Shown: positions 1 through 11,072 of the stretch, piece by piece
Position numbering within the stretch: position 1 is the first letter of the stretch
Layout of the letters: each line of letters begins with the position of its first letter
Assembly (NCBI GenBank): GCA_002811645.1
Contig: PDIP01000004.1
Location: forward strand, 90,510 to 154,509
Reading direction: 5' to 3'
DNA from: Corallochytrium limacisporum
Taxonomy: Eukaryota; Opisthokonta
DNA length: 64,000 nucleotides
Made by a program: the position numbers and the translations under genes
The notes under the pieces: generated by a model
Databases searched by the model: none
What the model saw: the letters and a program-made list of their open reading frames with translations, nothing else
Told to the model about the DNA's origin: nothing

Positions 1-2808
1 ACAGCTTTCCATAGCGTCTCATGGGTAAGACACCCAAAGGACCCTATGAGGCCAATAATAGAGCTCCGCCAGGCAACTGAAGCCACTGAGCCGGTGTTAC
101 TTTGGGTGCATTTCACAGTCGAACCGGGCACCTTTTCGGCAGACAGATTGGCCCTTTCTCGAAATGGCGTGAGAGCAACAAAGATTGACGATATCTTCGA
201 CACAGGAGACCGGGATTTCAAAAAGCAACTTGCCGAGGAGTCAGGAAGTGATGACGGGTTTGCAACCCCCTTCTATAACCAGTCGATTGCCAGAGACCTG
301 TGTGCGCGATCGCACTTGCAGTACATTCACGAAGCCAACAGTCGAATTGGAGATCCCTTTAGAGATGGGATTCGTTTGCTCAAGATCTGGATCCAGAGAT
401 ACAACATCGAAGACATGTCCCATGCTTTGACTTACTGGACTGCGCATTTGGTACATTCTGATGTGGTTAAGTCAGCCATGTCAGCTTTGGAAATATTCCA
501 GATCGTCCTCGGCAGTATTGCTTGCAGCAAGTGGGACACCCAAGGATTTAACATCTGTACGCAACAGGGGTCGCACACCGTGAGCGGCGGGTTGATAGTC
601 ATGGACCACGAAGGATCTTGCAACATAATGAACCAGATCTCACCTGAAACATACCGTTTGCTTAGGATCCTCTCTCAACGGGCACAGATGTGTCTGCTGG
701 ATGATGGACCTGGTCGGGAGTACATTGGCGGACCATCCATATTCGATGATCTTTTCGGGGCCCTGCGCTCAATCTTTGAGCCGTATGATGCGTACTACAC
801 GGTTAAGATCTCGGGGAAAACAAAGGATTTGACAGACATATCTCATATCAATTTGGTTGAGTTCCGTGGCGACATGATGGCTGCACTTGGGTATAGAATT
901 GAAGAGGTTCTGCGCCAGGGTTTGGGTCAGCGAGCGAAGGTTGTGCGCGTTACAAACATGTTGACAGGCAGCGATAAATCAAAGACGTTTGATGTGACTT
1001 GCCGTGTAAATTGTGTTTTCGATCCTGAGCACGCTTTCCGGATGGTAGACACGGGTCCACGAGCGGACGATGATGCTGCAGTGGAATTGTTTCGAAAATT
1101 CTGGGGCGAGAGAGCAGAATTGCGTCGTTTCAAGGACGGGTCCATTGTCGAAGCCGTAGTATGGCAGGGTAATCACAACCGACGCCATGCAATCATCGGA
1201 CAAATAATGCGCTTCGTCCTGCGTCGCCAGTTGGCCGAGTGTGTTGTCAATGTGGACGGGGACTTGATGACAGTGTTAGACCCTTTGATATCCTTGGATG
1301 ACGAGAACGGAGATGCCAGCCCAAGCATCTCCGCACAGACGGCCAATGTCTTTGAGCTGCTTACATCGCGCATGCGTTCCTTGAGTGGAATGCCACTCCG
1401 TATCCTAGATATTCATCCCCTGAGCCCGCATTTGCGGCACACAGCTTTGCATGCATCCACAGCCATTCACTCTGGTGAGGATGGTAAGTACTTCGATCTG
1501 ATCGATGCACTCATTGTCGTTGAAGGCAGTGGCAAGTGGCCTAGCGATAGGGAGCAATCAAGAGCTATGTTGGGAGCGTATGCTGTACAATTGATGAATG
1601 CTATGGAGGAACAAATCGAGGATGTCACGGGCTACTTCAGGCAGAATGATTCAGAGGATGCATTTGAACTAGTTGTTGTTCATCAGCAGCGTAGCTTCCG
1701 TTTCCTGCTGCAGCCCATCTTCCACAAAGAAGATGAAGCGGACGAAGATGATGCCCCCACATCGGACTATTATTGTGGGCCATTTAGTCGTATCGCAAGG
1801 CAGCATGCGTGCCACATCAAGCAGATGGCGTTGACCTACCCGTCCTTCTCACGAATGGTCCGCCTGGCTTTGCGTTGGTTCGACTCTCAGATACTTCTTG
1901 GTGATGCCGCTAGTGAGCTTCTCACTCAAGAGGCCATAGAGATGATTATTAGCTATCTGTATCTCCACCCAGGCCGGTTCCAGCGACCCAACAGCGTGCC
2001 TTGTGGCTTTCTTCGTCTGCTTTCCTTCTTTGCGAACACGGAGAGCTTTGTGGATCCCCTTGTAGTCAACTTTGATGGACAACTGACAGGAGGTGCCATC
2101 AAAGATGCCAAATCCTACTGGGCGCAGCGGACAGAAATTACTCTCTCTATCATTTTCATCACGCCTCAGTGTCCTCGAATCTCGCCTTATACTGCCAACC
2201 TCAGCAAGACCATTTTGCAAAGAGCGTCCTTCCTGGCGAATGCTGCACTTCACGGCTTCCATCAGGTCATCAAAGGTGGCATTGTGGGAGACAACAAATC
2301 TCTGCTTGAACAAATATTTGCTCCTGATCTTTCAGACTACGATGTCGTCTTTACCCTGGCAAAGAAAAGTCTAAGTCGGCGGTACATGGCGAAGATCTCA
2401 GAGGCGAGCGAAACTGCGCGTGGGCCATCAAAGTACAAGAATCTCATTCCCGGAGCTTCTCGCAAACGCAAGCGAGAGTCCCAGAATGAGGGACTGATGC
2501 TTTTCCTCGGCGGATTTGATCCTGCCCAGGAACTAGCAAAGGAATTGCGGCGCCGGTTTGGCCACACTACCTTTATTCTTCACTCAGCTTACGGAGGAAG
2601 CCAAATTGCTGTCAAGTTTGCACCCAGCAAATCCGCACTGCATGCCTTCCGTGTTCCGCATCTAGTACCAACTCTACCATTAGAAGATGTGAAGGCACGT
2701 AAAGGAGTCTCTCAGTTCCCCAGCAAATTGCAAGTGGACACTTCCCTCATCGTCCGCGACATGATTGCCGTTGCAGGGGACATGATCAGTGCGGTGTATA
2801 TTCGGTAG
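1..2808 (+). CDS. NOL6: Nrap protein (NOL6/Utp22 homologue), 5' partial
   Basis: This is a nucleolar component of the UTP-C module of the small-subunit processome, needed for early 18S pre-rRNA processing. The frame is open from the first base of the window without a stop, so the N-terminus lies outside; 935 residues are present, against about 1,150 in human NOL6. The recognisable blocks are FRDGIRLLKIWIQRY near residue 120 of the visible part, LLRILSQRAQMCLLDD, and the family hallmark FWGERAELRRFKDGSI near residue 365. These belong to the nucleotidyltransferase-like and helical domains that Nrap shares with poly(A)-polymerase-type enzymes; in the family they act as scaffold, not as enzyme. 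A short basic stretch (SRKRKRE) lies near residue 820. The first in-frame ATG at 46 is internal and is not taken as the start. The stop is TAG, followed by an AT-rich tail. The family assignment is firm. Confidence 0.93.
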   Translation, partial: TAFHSVSWVRHPKDPMRPIIELRQATEATEPVLLWVHFTVEPGTFSADRLALSRNGVRATKIDDIFDTGDRDFKKQLAEESGSDDGFATPFYNQSIARDLCARSHLQYIHEANSRIGDPFRDGIRLLKIWIQRYNIEDMSHALTYWTAHLVHSDVVKSAMSALEIFQIVLGSIACSKWDTQGFNICTQQGSHTVSGGLIVMDHEGSCNIMNQISPETYRLLRILSQRAQMCLLDDGPGREYIGGPSIFDDLFGALRSIFEPYDAYYTVKISGKTKDLTDISHINLVEFRGDMMAALGYRIEEVLRQGLGQRAKVVRVTNMLTGSDKSKTFDVTCRVNCVFDPEHAFRMVDTGPRADDDAAVELFRKFWGERAELRRFKDGSIVEAVVWQGNHNRRHAIIGQIMRFVLRRQLAECVVNVDGDLMTVLDPLISLDDENGDASPSISAQTANVFELLTSRMRSLSGMPLRILDIHPLSPHLRHTALHASTAIHSGEDGKYFDLIDALIVVEGSGKWPSDREQSRAMLGAYAVQLMNAMEEQIEDVTGYFRQNDSEDAFELVVVHQQRSFRFLLQPIFHKEDEADEDDAPTSDYYCGPFSRIARQHACHIKQMALTYPSFSRMVRLALRWFDSQILLGDAASELLTQEAIEMIISYLYLHPGRFQRPNSVPCGFLRLLSFFANTESFVDPLVVNFDGQLTGGAIKDAKSYWAQRTEITLSIIFITPQCPRISPYTANLSKTILQRASFLANAALHGFHQVIKGGIVGDNKSLLEQIFAPDLSDYDVVFTLAKKSLSRRYMAKISEASETARGPSKYKNLIPGASRKRKRESQNEGLMLFLGGFDPAQELAKELRRRFGHTTFILHSAYGGSQIAVKFAPSKSALHAFRVPHLVPTLPLEDVKARKGVSQFPSKLQVDTSLIVRDMIAVAGDMISAVYIR

Positions 2809-5800
2809 ATGAGGTCGAAAATCATATTTAGAATCAAATTGTAAATATGAATCAAAAATATATTGATTTATATCTAAAGGACTGTTCGGAGTTTCGTGTG
2901 AGTTTTTTGCTCCAGATGGTCCACCCTATTTCTCTCTCTGAAGGCTGTGGTGTGTCCTTTCCACTGCTGTGTGCCGCCTTCAATCTCAAAGATTACTGTG
3001 GAAAAGGGTCCAGATAAGAGAAACAAACGCAAACTCGGACTCGGACACGGAGAGAGCGTCCCCTTCGATGTTGAAATGTTAAGCTCACCAGACATTCACA
3101 CACCTGTCTGCAGAGGGCATTGCCAAACCAGAAATGGATTTGCGGACGTCTGCCGTTCTTTGTGTGGCAGCAGGTTGGCACGAGCTGTGAACACTAGCTG
3201 GCGGGTCACAAGGGACACACAAATCGTGCACAGGAAATGTGCATCGCTTTGCCCTGGGCCTGTCTCGTTCATGTGTGTCCATTCCTTTCCTGGTTTGAAG
3301 TGTTCCTTCTCCAAGACAGAAGCGATGAGGGGTTCTCCTTTATGCGACCTCGTCACCAATCTTGACGAGGATCCAGTACTGTTGTCGATCTTACTTATCT
3401 ATTTCTTTCTTGGTTGTCAGCCCACACTCTCACCTTCCATATCCCGGTACTCTCTAGATTGCACCGAACCGAGCTGGGCTTGGAAAGATCCATTGATGGT
3501 TCTGTCTTTTTGTGGCAGCTTCCGATGGTATTTTGCACCTGACAGGTGGTGTCGGAAAATGTTGCGCAGAGACTTCAAATCTGAAACCTGGGGGAGTCTT
3601 TTGGACGGGGAATACGAATTAACTGGTTGTCTGGGTCTTTTCTTCTGTTCCTCCGTCGTGTTCCGTGAACCTACCGTACAAAGGTTCACATCCATATTTG
3701 CCTCTCCTTCGACCGCTTCCTACACATCTTCGCATCTTATTGCCATGCTGATGTTGGCTTCGCTTGTGTCTGGTCAAACCATTGACCGGGGCTCTGGGCG
3801 TCCCTTCCTATTCGGGCTCAGTCATCTGCCACTGTGCTGTGGTCGTCGGTGCTCATACAATTTACAAAGTACAATTGTAGCACATGCACGTTACGACTGG
3901 AAACAGCCGCAAGCAGTTGCAGCATCGTCAAAGTACCACTATTGAAATCAGCTGTCTCCTGCAATCCGCACAAACGGCTCGGAGGAAACGATGAGGATGC
4001 AATCAAAGAAGGGACTACAAAAACGAGTGCAAAGTATCGAACATGAAGCGGACGGAAACATCTGTGCCTTCATGAATCAGTTAACATGTGCACTGGAGTC
4101 CCTACGCACCATGGAACTCACAGCAGCAGCCAATCTCCATACACAGTGATAAGAATGGAGGAGGGTGGCATACCCACCCAGGGACTGATGGTGGATGCTG
4201 TCATGAATGTGATTGCAGATGCAGCGAGATCTACCCAACCATATACGACCCACGAAAGCCATCACATGCTTCTTGTTATGAATTTACATCTCTGCAGAAG
4301 AACAGCTGCCAGCAGATGACTTTGATGTGGGATCGGCATGGTAGACGACTTTTCCAACGTTCCCATCTCAACCCCTTACACATGCACACCGTTGCTAATG
4401 ATGTGCGGATGGACCGTTAATGAGCCAACAGATACATCGCGTACAGCCTGTGCTGAAACATTGTAAGCTGCTTTGCTGCATCAATGGGTTCCTCGGAGGC
4501 ATCTCGGAGGGTCCAAATTATGACACCCCACGGGTGTGTCCCTATGGGCATGCGGAGGACCCCGTACGCCGGGCTTGTTTCGCCGAACAGTAGCACAGGA
4601 AGTAGTTAACTTAGCAAGCACATTACAGTAGGCACTGGCCATGCAAAAGCAGTTCTTTCTATTTCAAGGGAAACGATAAGAAACTGTATTTCAGCTTCCT
4701 CCGGCTGCCCCTCTGCCCGCATCGATTCCAAACTACGCACAGCCTGGCCCCAGCCATAGATCGAGACCAACGGACACAATCTATTGGAAGTTGGTACACA
4801 AATCAGTGACCTGCACGTCCGCACCAGCACCAGTCAAGCGAGTCCCGGTGATAGCTACTGAGATCCTCTACGTATCTGTATCTCCTGTTGGTCCCATATA
4901 TCCCAATTAGCTGCCAGTGAAAGCGAGGCCAAAGCTACGACCGTCCCAGCACATCGACCAGAGACTCTACGATCAACCCATTTCGAATCTAATTAGGGAA
5001 AGTCTTAACAAAAAGGAAATGGGATATTTGATCTCTGCGGATTTCAGCACTATCTACGACCATCATCTTTCAGCATGGCACTGCTGTGGACGGACTGTAG
5101 GCACAATTGATGGGCTCATCGAAGTGTACAGAATACCTCCGCTTCTGCCTGATGTCAGGCGTTTGCTGCACTGTCTCGAACAAAAAAATCAGAAGAGCAT
5201 GACACCTGCAATCCATGAGTCGAAGGCATAGCCTCTAAATGGCTGGTGAGGGCGGAGCAAGCATTGGCGGGGAGACCATTAATGCAGAACTAATAGTTGG
5301 TGCACTTTTCGTTTCGATAGAGTCTGTGGCTGTGAACGAGCGCAAAGGAAACCAGAGCAACACCAGAGAACATACAAGTAGGACTGGATTACGAGAAATG
5401 AATGGGGCAAATGCTGCGAACGATATACGAAGTCAGAAATGGGCGCCGAATACATTCCATCAGCGGGGGAGCTATGCGGAGTGTTGAAAACTCATCACAG
5501 ACTGCCATGGTGGTACACCCAAGACGTGGGCCATCTCCAGGCTACTCCACCAGCACTCAGCATGTCAATTGCCACAGATGCAACCCGGTGTTGTACAGTA
5601 CAGCCAGGACTCGCACAATTGACACAAATGTCTTCAGGATAGTGGAGCGTTCCAAGTGGTGACTCCGTATTCTCTGCTCCCTGTACCCCCCTATCAATAT
5701 GCAAGGTTGAAACCTGCTGCCGTTGTGGCGAAAACATGGCCCAATCCTGGAGTGGGTTTGTGTGCAAGTAAGTTGATAGCAAAATCTCTTTGCTACTACT

Positions 5801-8800
5801 TCCCATATCTACTCTTCTGGGTTGTCGTTCCCTCTCCACAACCCAACAACTCTGTGGAAAAGCGGGCCTCAACACCAAAAACTTTCCAAATTTGTTAACT
5901 TCTGAGTTGGCAAGCTTTGGTGCAGGAGGGCATCCCCCACTAAAACACACACACACACACACAGGCGGACCACGTGATTTGGCAGGAATCATCAATGTAA
6001 GGTACAGGGGGGTGCTGCTGATTGCGCACACAATCTACACATCAATTTCCTATATTGTACCCATCGACCCGGCATAATGTATCAAAACGTACCCGCTCGT
6101 TGCGAAGGATGGACAGGTAGATCCGAATTTGTTGAGAATATTTTCACACCTGCATCACAAACGATTGAACTCAATTTTCTAGAAAATAGCCACTTTCAGC
6201 AGTGACTACTGCACTGTTGTAGTTTCCAAATTTCATTGAGTACACTGATCGACACAGACCAAATTACGTACGCACTGTGGACGCCTGCGGCACTTCGTGT
6301 TCGCTCCAGAAGCCTTTGCCATGGTCTCCCGTCGTAGTCTTGTCGACTGAGGGGTCCAATTGCACAGTTCGCCGGTCCATGGTCAAGAGAAGCAATGGAA
6401 GCGCACATCACTGTTGGTGTCAAGCGTCTCCAGAGATCCCGCAGTTGGTATCCATAAGAAAGTCGTAGAATCGAAAGCTCGCTCTCGAACCCATGATGCC
6501 GACGACATATAATCAGGAAACTTGTGTTGTGCGTGAGGTTTCAAAATTCTCATTTCGATTCAAGGTCCAGGATGGCCAGGTTTGACCAGCGACAGTTGAG
6601 ACTCGTTTGACTGGCTGTCGAATCGTCTCAGCGTGTTTCATTTCGACCAACACTCCCTTCAGAGAGGATGTCTACAATAGCACTCACGAACTTCTTTGAG
6701 CATCCAACAAAAGGCCGGAGAGAAGGGAAAAGCACCAAATTCTGGATGCTCCAAGACCTCTCATGTAGGGTCCTTGACTGCCCTGCTAATATTATTCCTG
6801 AATGCGTTGTGCGTAGGTCCAAATCTGCTGTGTATGGGAAAGTAAGCACCATAGCGTGACATGGACACCTAATACTGACTGCATCACTGGCGTGTTCTGG
6901 TTGCGTAAGAAACATATGCATATGCATGTTGGGGCACCATTTTTGTCTTTGTTCTTGAGGGCCCCCTATTACATCGTGGGTTGTGCGTGGGGCGCGATCG
7001 GGTCTTTTGACTCTCTTTTGGTGGCCGGGGTGAGGACGGGGAAGGGGGTTGGTAGACTTTGCGAGGAAAACGCTGGTTGGGGTTTGGATGGGATGACAGT
7101 CTAAGTTTTTTGGGTGTTTGTCTCTTTTCGCTCTCCGTCCCGCTTTTGTGCTCCTTGTGTGTCTATTCGCGGTGAATGCGGGAAAGCGCCTCTGGCCCAA
7201 TCCATCCCACTTAGGCACTGCAATCATTCACATGCGTCAACCGTGCATGTACTGTCCGTGTACAATAGGAGCCATCGACAAATCCCCAATCATCATCGTC
7301 ACAGGCAACAATTCAATCAGGCCTGCTCCTTTTCAAAACCTTAGTTTCTGTCCGTCCTTCGATGTTCGAAAATCGTTGGTTCATTGTGATGTGTTTCAGG
7401 TGCGGTCTGCTCTATGCACACACTTGGTAGGCACGGACCCGTGGACGTAGACGTAATACAAGATAAGGAATCTACGGCGCTTTCCACATGTACCCATTGG
7501 AGCACCAAGACGGGGGCGGGGGAGTGGTATCGTTTTGTAAAATTTTTTCACATTATGGACATATCACAGAGAATAACAAGCCGGCGTTGAAATGAAGAAC
7601 ACGCCGCATATCCAGAGAAACAGAAGAGGTTCCCTGTGACCACATAGTGTGGAAGTCACACAGATATTGCCAATTCCCCTCTCTACCGTCTTATGCTATG
7701 GTAATAGTGGGAGTGCCCTGTGAACAAAAAACCCAGCTTAGTGATCATCATCGCACTGACGTTCACATGTTGACTTCCGCTACCATATTTTTCTTCTGAT
7801 GCGCATGTGTAGTAAAAGTTCTTTTAACTGCAGCAACATGTCTGTTGACCAACAGAGCTATATGAAGAGAAATCAGCAGAAGAAATGCAGAAGAAATGAT
7901 ACTAAACGATCAAACGGTAGGCCGGTGAGTTCACTGTTAAGTAACAGGCAATAAGGACTTCGGGGGCGCATGACATAGTCCCCACCCACGTACAGTGGTC
8001 GGAGGTAACCGATCTCAGATTCAGTATTAGCACATAAGGGGACACACCCGCTTCCTTGATATGAATTTTTCTTCACCTGCCCAAAAAATCCATTAGGACG
8101 TTTCTCAAGCGGGCAACCACATCTCCACTCAGAATCCACTTTCTTCTCCGCGGAGATTGAGTTTTCAAGAATAGAGACCTCGGAGACCAAATTTATGAAT
8201 TCACGGTTTTCACACCTTCACATCGGTTGACCGAGGAGTTGAGGGAGTCCCCGATATCGGTCGCTTTTGGGCAGATATACCGGGTGTGCCGTGCTGCTGT
8301 GTGAACGAGTAGATACTGGCACCTGAACCCGATCCTTAGGCACGAGCAGCCTCGTTCTATTGCCATATTCTGTGCCGAATCGCATATTAAACCAATGGCA
8401 CATTGGCAGACACCTTGGCATGATTATCGTGAACACCAGCAGCAGTGCGTTAGGACAAATGTGCCGGCTCGATGTTGTCTACAAACCACCGGAGAGGACG
8501 CCAATTATCACACGGTTCTGAGTTGACTATACTTTGGTGCAGTCGGTGTATATACACCCTTCTGTCCGCGAGTCGTCGGGTCAGCTGTGCCTATTTTTCC
8601 CGCACTACCGTGCTCGTTTGGACACAAGTAATGACGAAACGCTTTCACGGCATGACAAAACACCTACGATCGGCAGGCACTACAGCAGAAACTTTCTGCG
8701 CGCGAGAAAACGCCAACGTCGTCTCTGGCCACTGCAACTGCCACGGTCGCACAAAGAAGACATTCAGCCCCAGGAAAAGTAGCAGTCGCCACAAGAAATT

Positions 8801-10286
8801 GTTTTGAACCATTAAAAGGGATCGCCTACTTCGTACACAGCACACTCATTAAGCTCATGGTATGAAATTACTGGACCCGCTTACGCACATGAAAAGGGAA
8901 ATCGACAGTGCTTATCAGTTTGGAAATCGAAAAAGAGAACAGGAGGAAGTGGACAGTACGAGTTTCGTGGCGTAAAACCAGTTTTACCTTCTCGGAAGAT
9001 AGGGTCACTACCTGTTGTTACCCATTCATTGTACGCAAATGGATTCCTATAGCTCCGGAGGTCGGATATGCAGGACCGACCAGCGCGGATCAAGAAAAAG
9101 AGTCCCTTGTGAACACTATTGCGCCTGAAGTCCTTTGAGGTCTCGAATATTGCTCGCACCAAACAGCTCTATTTTTGCCAACATTCTTGCAACGGCAACC
9201 GAAACTATGAGGGAGTCCCTGATTTGGAATTGTATTTGCGGTACGTCACAATGTCGCCTACCACACAGTCTTCCTCAAACCCGATAACCGAGTCGAATTG
9301 TAAGTACTTCGTCGATGTGATGTAAGATCATATTTTGCGGCTATCGACATCATCACATGCGAGCAAGGTGACACTCTTGCACGAACATCAACTACACAAC
9401 ACATATGGGCAGTCTTCTTCATAATGAGCTGTCCATGAAACTTGATTAGGGTGTGGGGACACTTTTACATGTTCCCTAGGCCCGTCTTAAATTGATAACT
9501 GCACCTCAATTTTCAATGACGAACCTTGAAGCCTTGGGGACAGTTGGATCCCATGAGAGGCCGGCCAGTGCTGCGATTTGCTTAGTTGCGGGGCTTTTTG
9601 TCAAACGTTTTCACCGAAAAGTGAGCGCGCGATTCTCACATTCACAGTGGCTGGTAACCCAGCCAGCGTTTCAGTCAGCCGTAAAGTCCGTACAGCCACT
9701 GGGTAAATACTGATTATAGTGGACGGGGTACACACTGCTGGGGCAGCGGGCAGACCAGAAAAATAGCGTGGGTGTCATGCGATATCGATTAGTTAACACA
9801 AGCAATTGATCAATATTTTCTGAGAAAAGACGGGTTTTGCGGTAGTCAGTTGGTGGGTCATTTTTCTTGCTTCGATAATATTGTGAGCCAGGGGCTTGCC
9901 GCTTCAACTTTGGCCTTTGGTGAAGACCCGTTGTATACAGCCGCAGTTTGATGCGAAGGATGTCCGAAGTACTGTAATGGGTTCCTTGACATCAAGAGGC
10001 TACGCTGTATGCACGATGACGCTCTCCGTGACAAGGGATAGGAGAATCGCAGCTAAGGAATAATCATAACAAACAAAGGATTGTGCGTATATATATGGAT
10101 GAATGTGAATGTGCCGGACTTAGTATGGAAGTCCAATATGATGATGAATGTGGTAATATAAATGACAGAAATTCACAAGATGTGAAAGGTTATGCTGATT
10201 CATGGTTCTAGCTTGCATGATGAGAACATCTTAACGAACACGAACTGATGGATATCCCCATCCATGCAAACTTCCCATATACGAAC
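2809..10286. other. Gene-poor spacer, 7.5 kb
   Basis: No convincing protein-coding gene was found. The longest open frames (332 codons at 2947-3945 plus strand, 199 codons at 6628-7227 minus strand) have no recognisable motif, and their composition looks like translated noncoding DNA. A short (CA)n tract lies at 5945-5962. A related 16-bp word, differing at one base, occurs at 8240-8255 and 9208-9223. The sequence around 8340-8380 weakly resembles a tRNA T-arm but cannot be folded into a tRNA. Genes rich in introns or noncoding RNAs could be missed here. Confidence 0.5.
5945..5962. repeat. (CA)n microsatellite
   Basis: This is a short perfect run of CA dinucleotides in the gene-poor spacer, with no associated gene. 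Confidence 0.9.
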
Positions 10287-11072
10287 TTAGGCCTTGATCT
10301 TGTTCAGGCGGGCCTTCAGAGCCTTCTGCTCTTGCTCGAGGGCAGCCAGCTGCGCGCTAGAGTCAGTTTCTTCTTGGCGCAGAGTATCAATATAGGCCAT
10401 AGCCTTACGGAGGATAACAATCTTGGCAATACGGTCGTCTCCGATAAGGTCCGGGATGTTGTCGCGAAGAGCACAGAAGCTTCCCTTCATATCTTCACGG
10501 CGGCGTTTTTCCTGAACATTGTGCAGGCGGCGCTTGCGGGCGTTGTCAGCACGGCTGTAGCGACGGCGCTTGCGTGTCTTTTCTCCGGACTCACTCTCGG
10601 ACTTGCGGGATCCGCTGGAATTCTTGCGTTTGCGGGGAGTGGCGACGTCGGAAACGGTCATGACATCAACCTCTTCCTCTTCCTCAGTCTCCTCCTGAAC
10701 ATCCTCCATGAACTGGTCGCCCAGGAAGTCAAAGTCTGCGTCATTGAGAGCTTCACCGCTCATAGGGGATCCCATGGGGGTAGACTCCAGCGACAGAGTA
10801 GCCTCGCTGTCAAAGCCGGACCTCATACCATCCATAGCAGAGTGATTGAAGAAAGGTAGGAAGGGCTGAGGTTCTTCAGCTCCGTCTTCTTCAAAGGTCA
10901 TGCCATCAGGGCCAGACAGGAGAGCAGGACCATCCATTAGAGGGAAGGAGTCGTCTGTGTTGTATGCGGAGTCGTTAATGAACTGCAGGAAGGAACCCTG
11001 GTCATCCATGATGTACTTCTCTTCCTCTTCATTGTGGAAGATAGGATCGTCAAAGGAAAGCAGAGAAGACAT
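10287..11072 (-). CDS. MYC-like: Myc-like bHLH-leucine zipper transcription factor
   Basis: A 261-residue, intronless gene with an ATG start. The C-terminus (about residues 179-260) is a basic helix-loop-helix followed at once by a leucine zipper. The basic region has the E-box-contacting pattern His184, Glu188, Arg191/Arg192, and the block GSFCALRDNIPDL is very close to the matching Myc segment. Helix 2 (KIVILRKAMAYIDTL) and the zipper also align with Myc better than with Max, USF or Mxd. Upstream, residues 131-140 (EEEEVDVMTV) resemble the acidic Myc-box-III sequence, and residues 98-103 (TPMGSP) have the T-P-x-x-S-P spacing of the Myc-box-I phosphodegron. The N-terminus is acidic and looks like an activation domain. 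By family knowledge it should bind CACGTG sites as a dimer with a Max-like partner in the nucleus; no Max gene is in the window. The bHLHZ call is firm, Myc orthology is likely, and the box matches are inference. Confidence 0.88.
   Translation of the reverse strand: MSSLLSFDDPIFHNEEEEKYIMDDQGSFLQFINDSAYNTDDSFPLMDGPALLSGPDGMTFEEDGAEEPQPFLPFFNHSAMDGMRSGFDSEATLSLESTPMGSPMSGEALNDADFDFLGDQFMEDVQEETEEEEEVDVMTVSDVATPRKRKNSSGSRKSESESGEKTRKRRRYSRADNARKRRLHNVQEKRRREDMKGSFCALRDNIPDLIGDDRIAKIVILRKAMAYIDTLRQEETDSSAQLAALEQEQKALKARLNKIKA

Noticed and set aside
2947-3945. 332-codon open frame, plus strand
   Set aside because: No domain, a Cys/Ser/Arg-rich composition as in translated noncoding DNA, and no clear promoter or homologue; kept as spacer.
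6628-7227. 199-codon open frame, minus strand
   Set aside because: No recognisable motif, overlapping frames on both strands, composition unlike the real genes of the window.
8281-8385. tRNA-like T-arm word (CTCGTTCTATTGCC)
   Set aside because: The B box has mismatches, no proper A box precedes it, and acceptor and anticodon stems do not pair.
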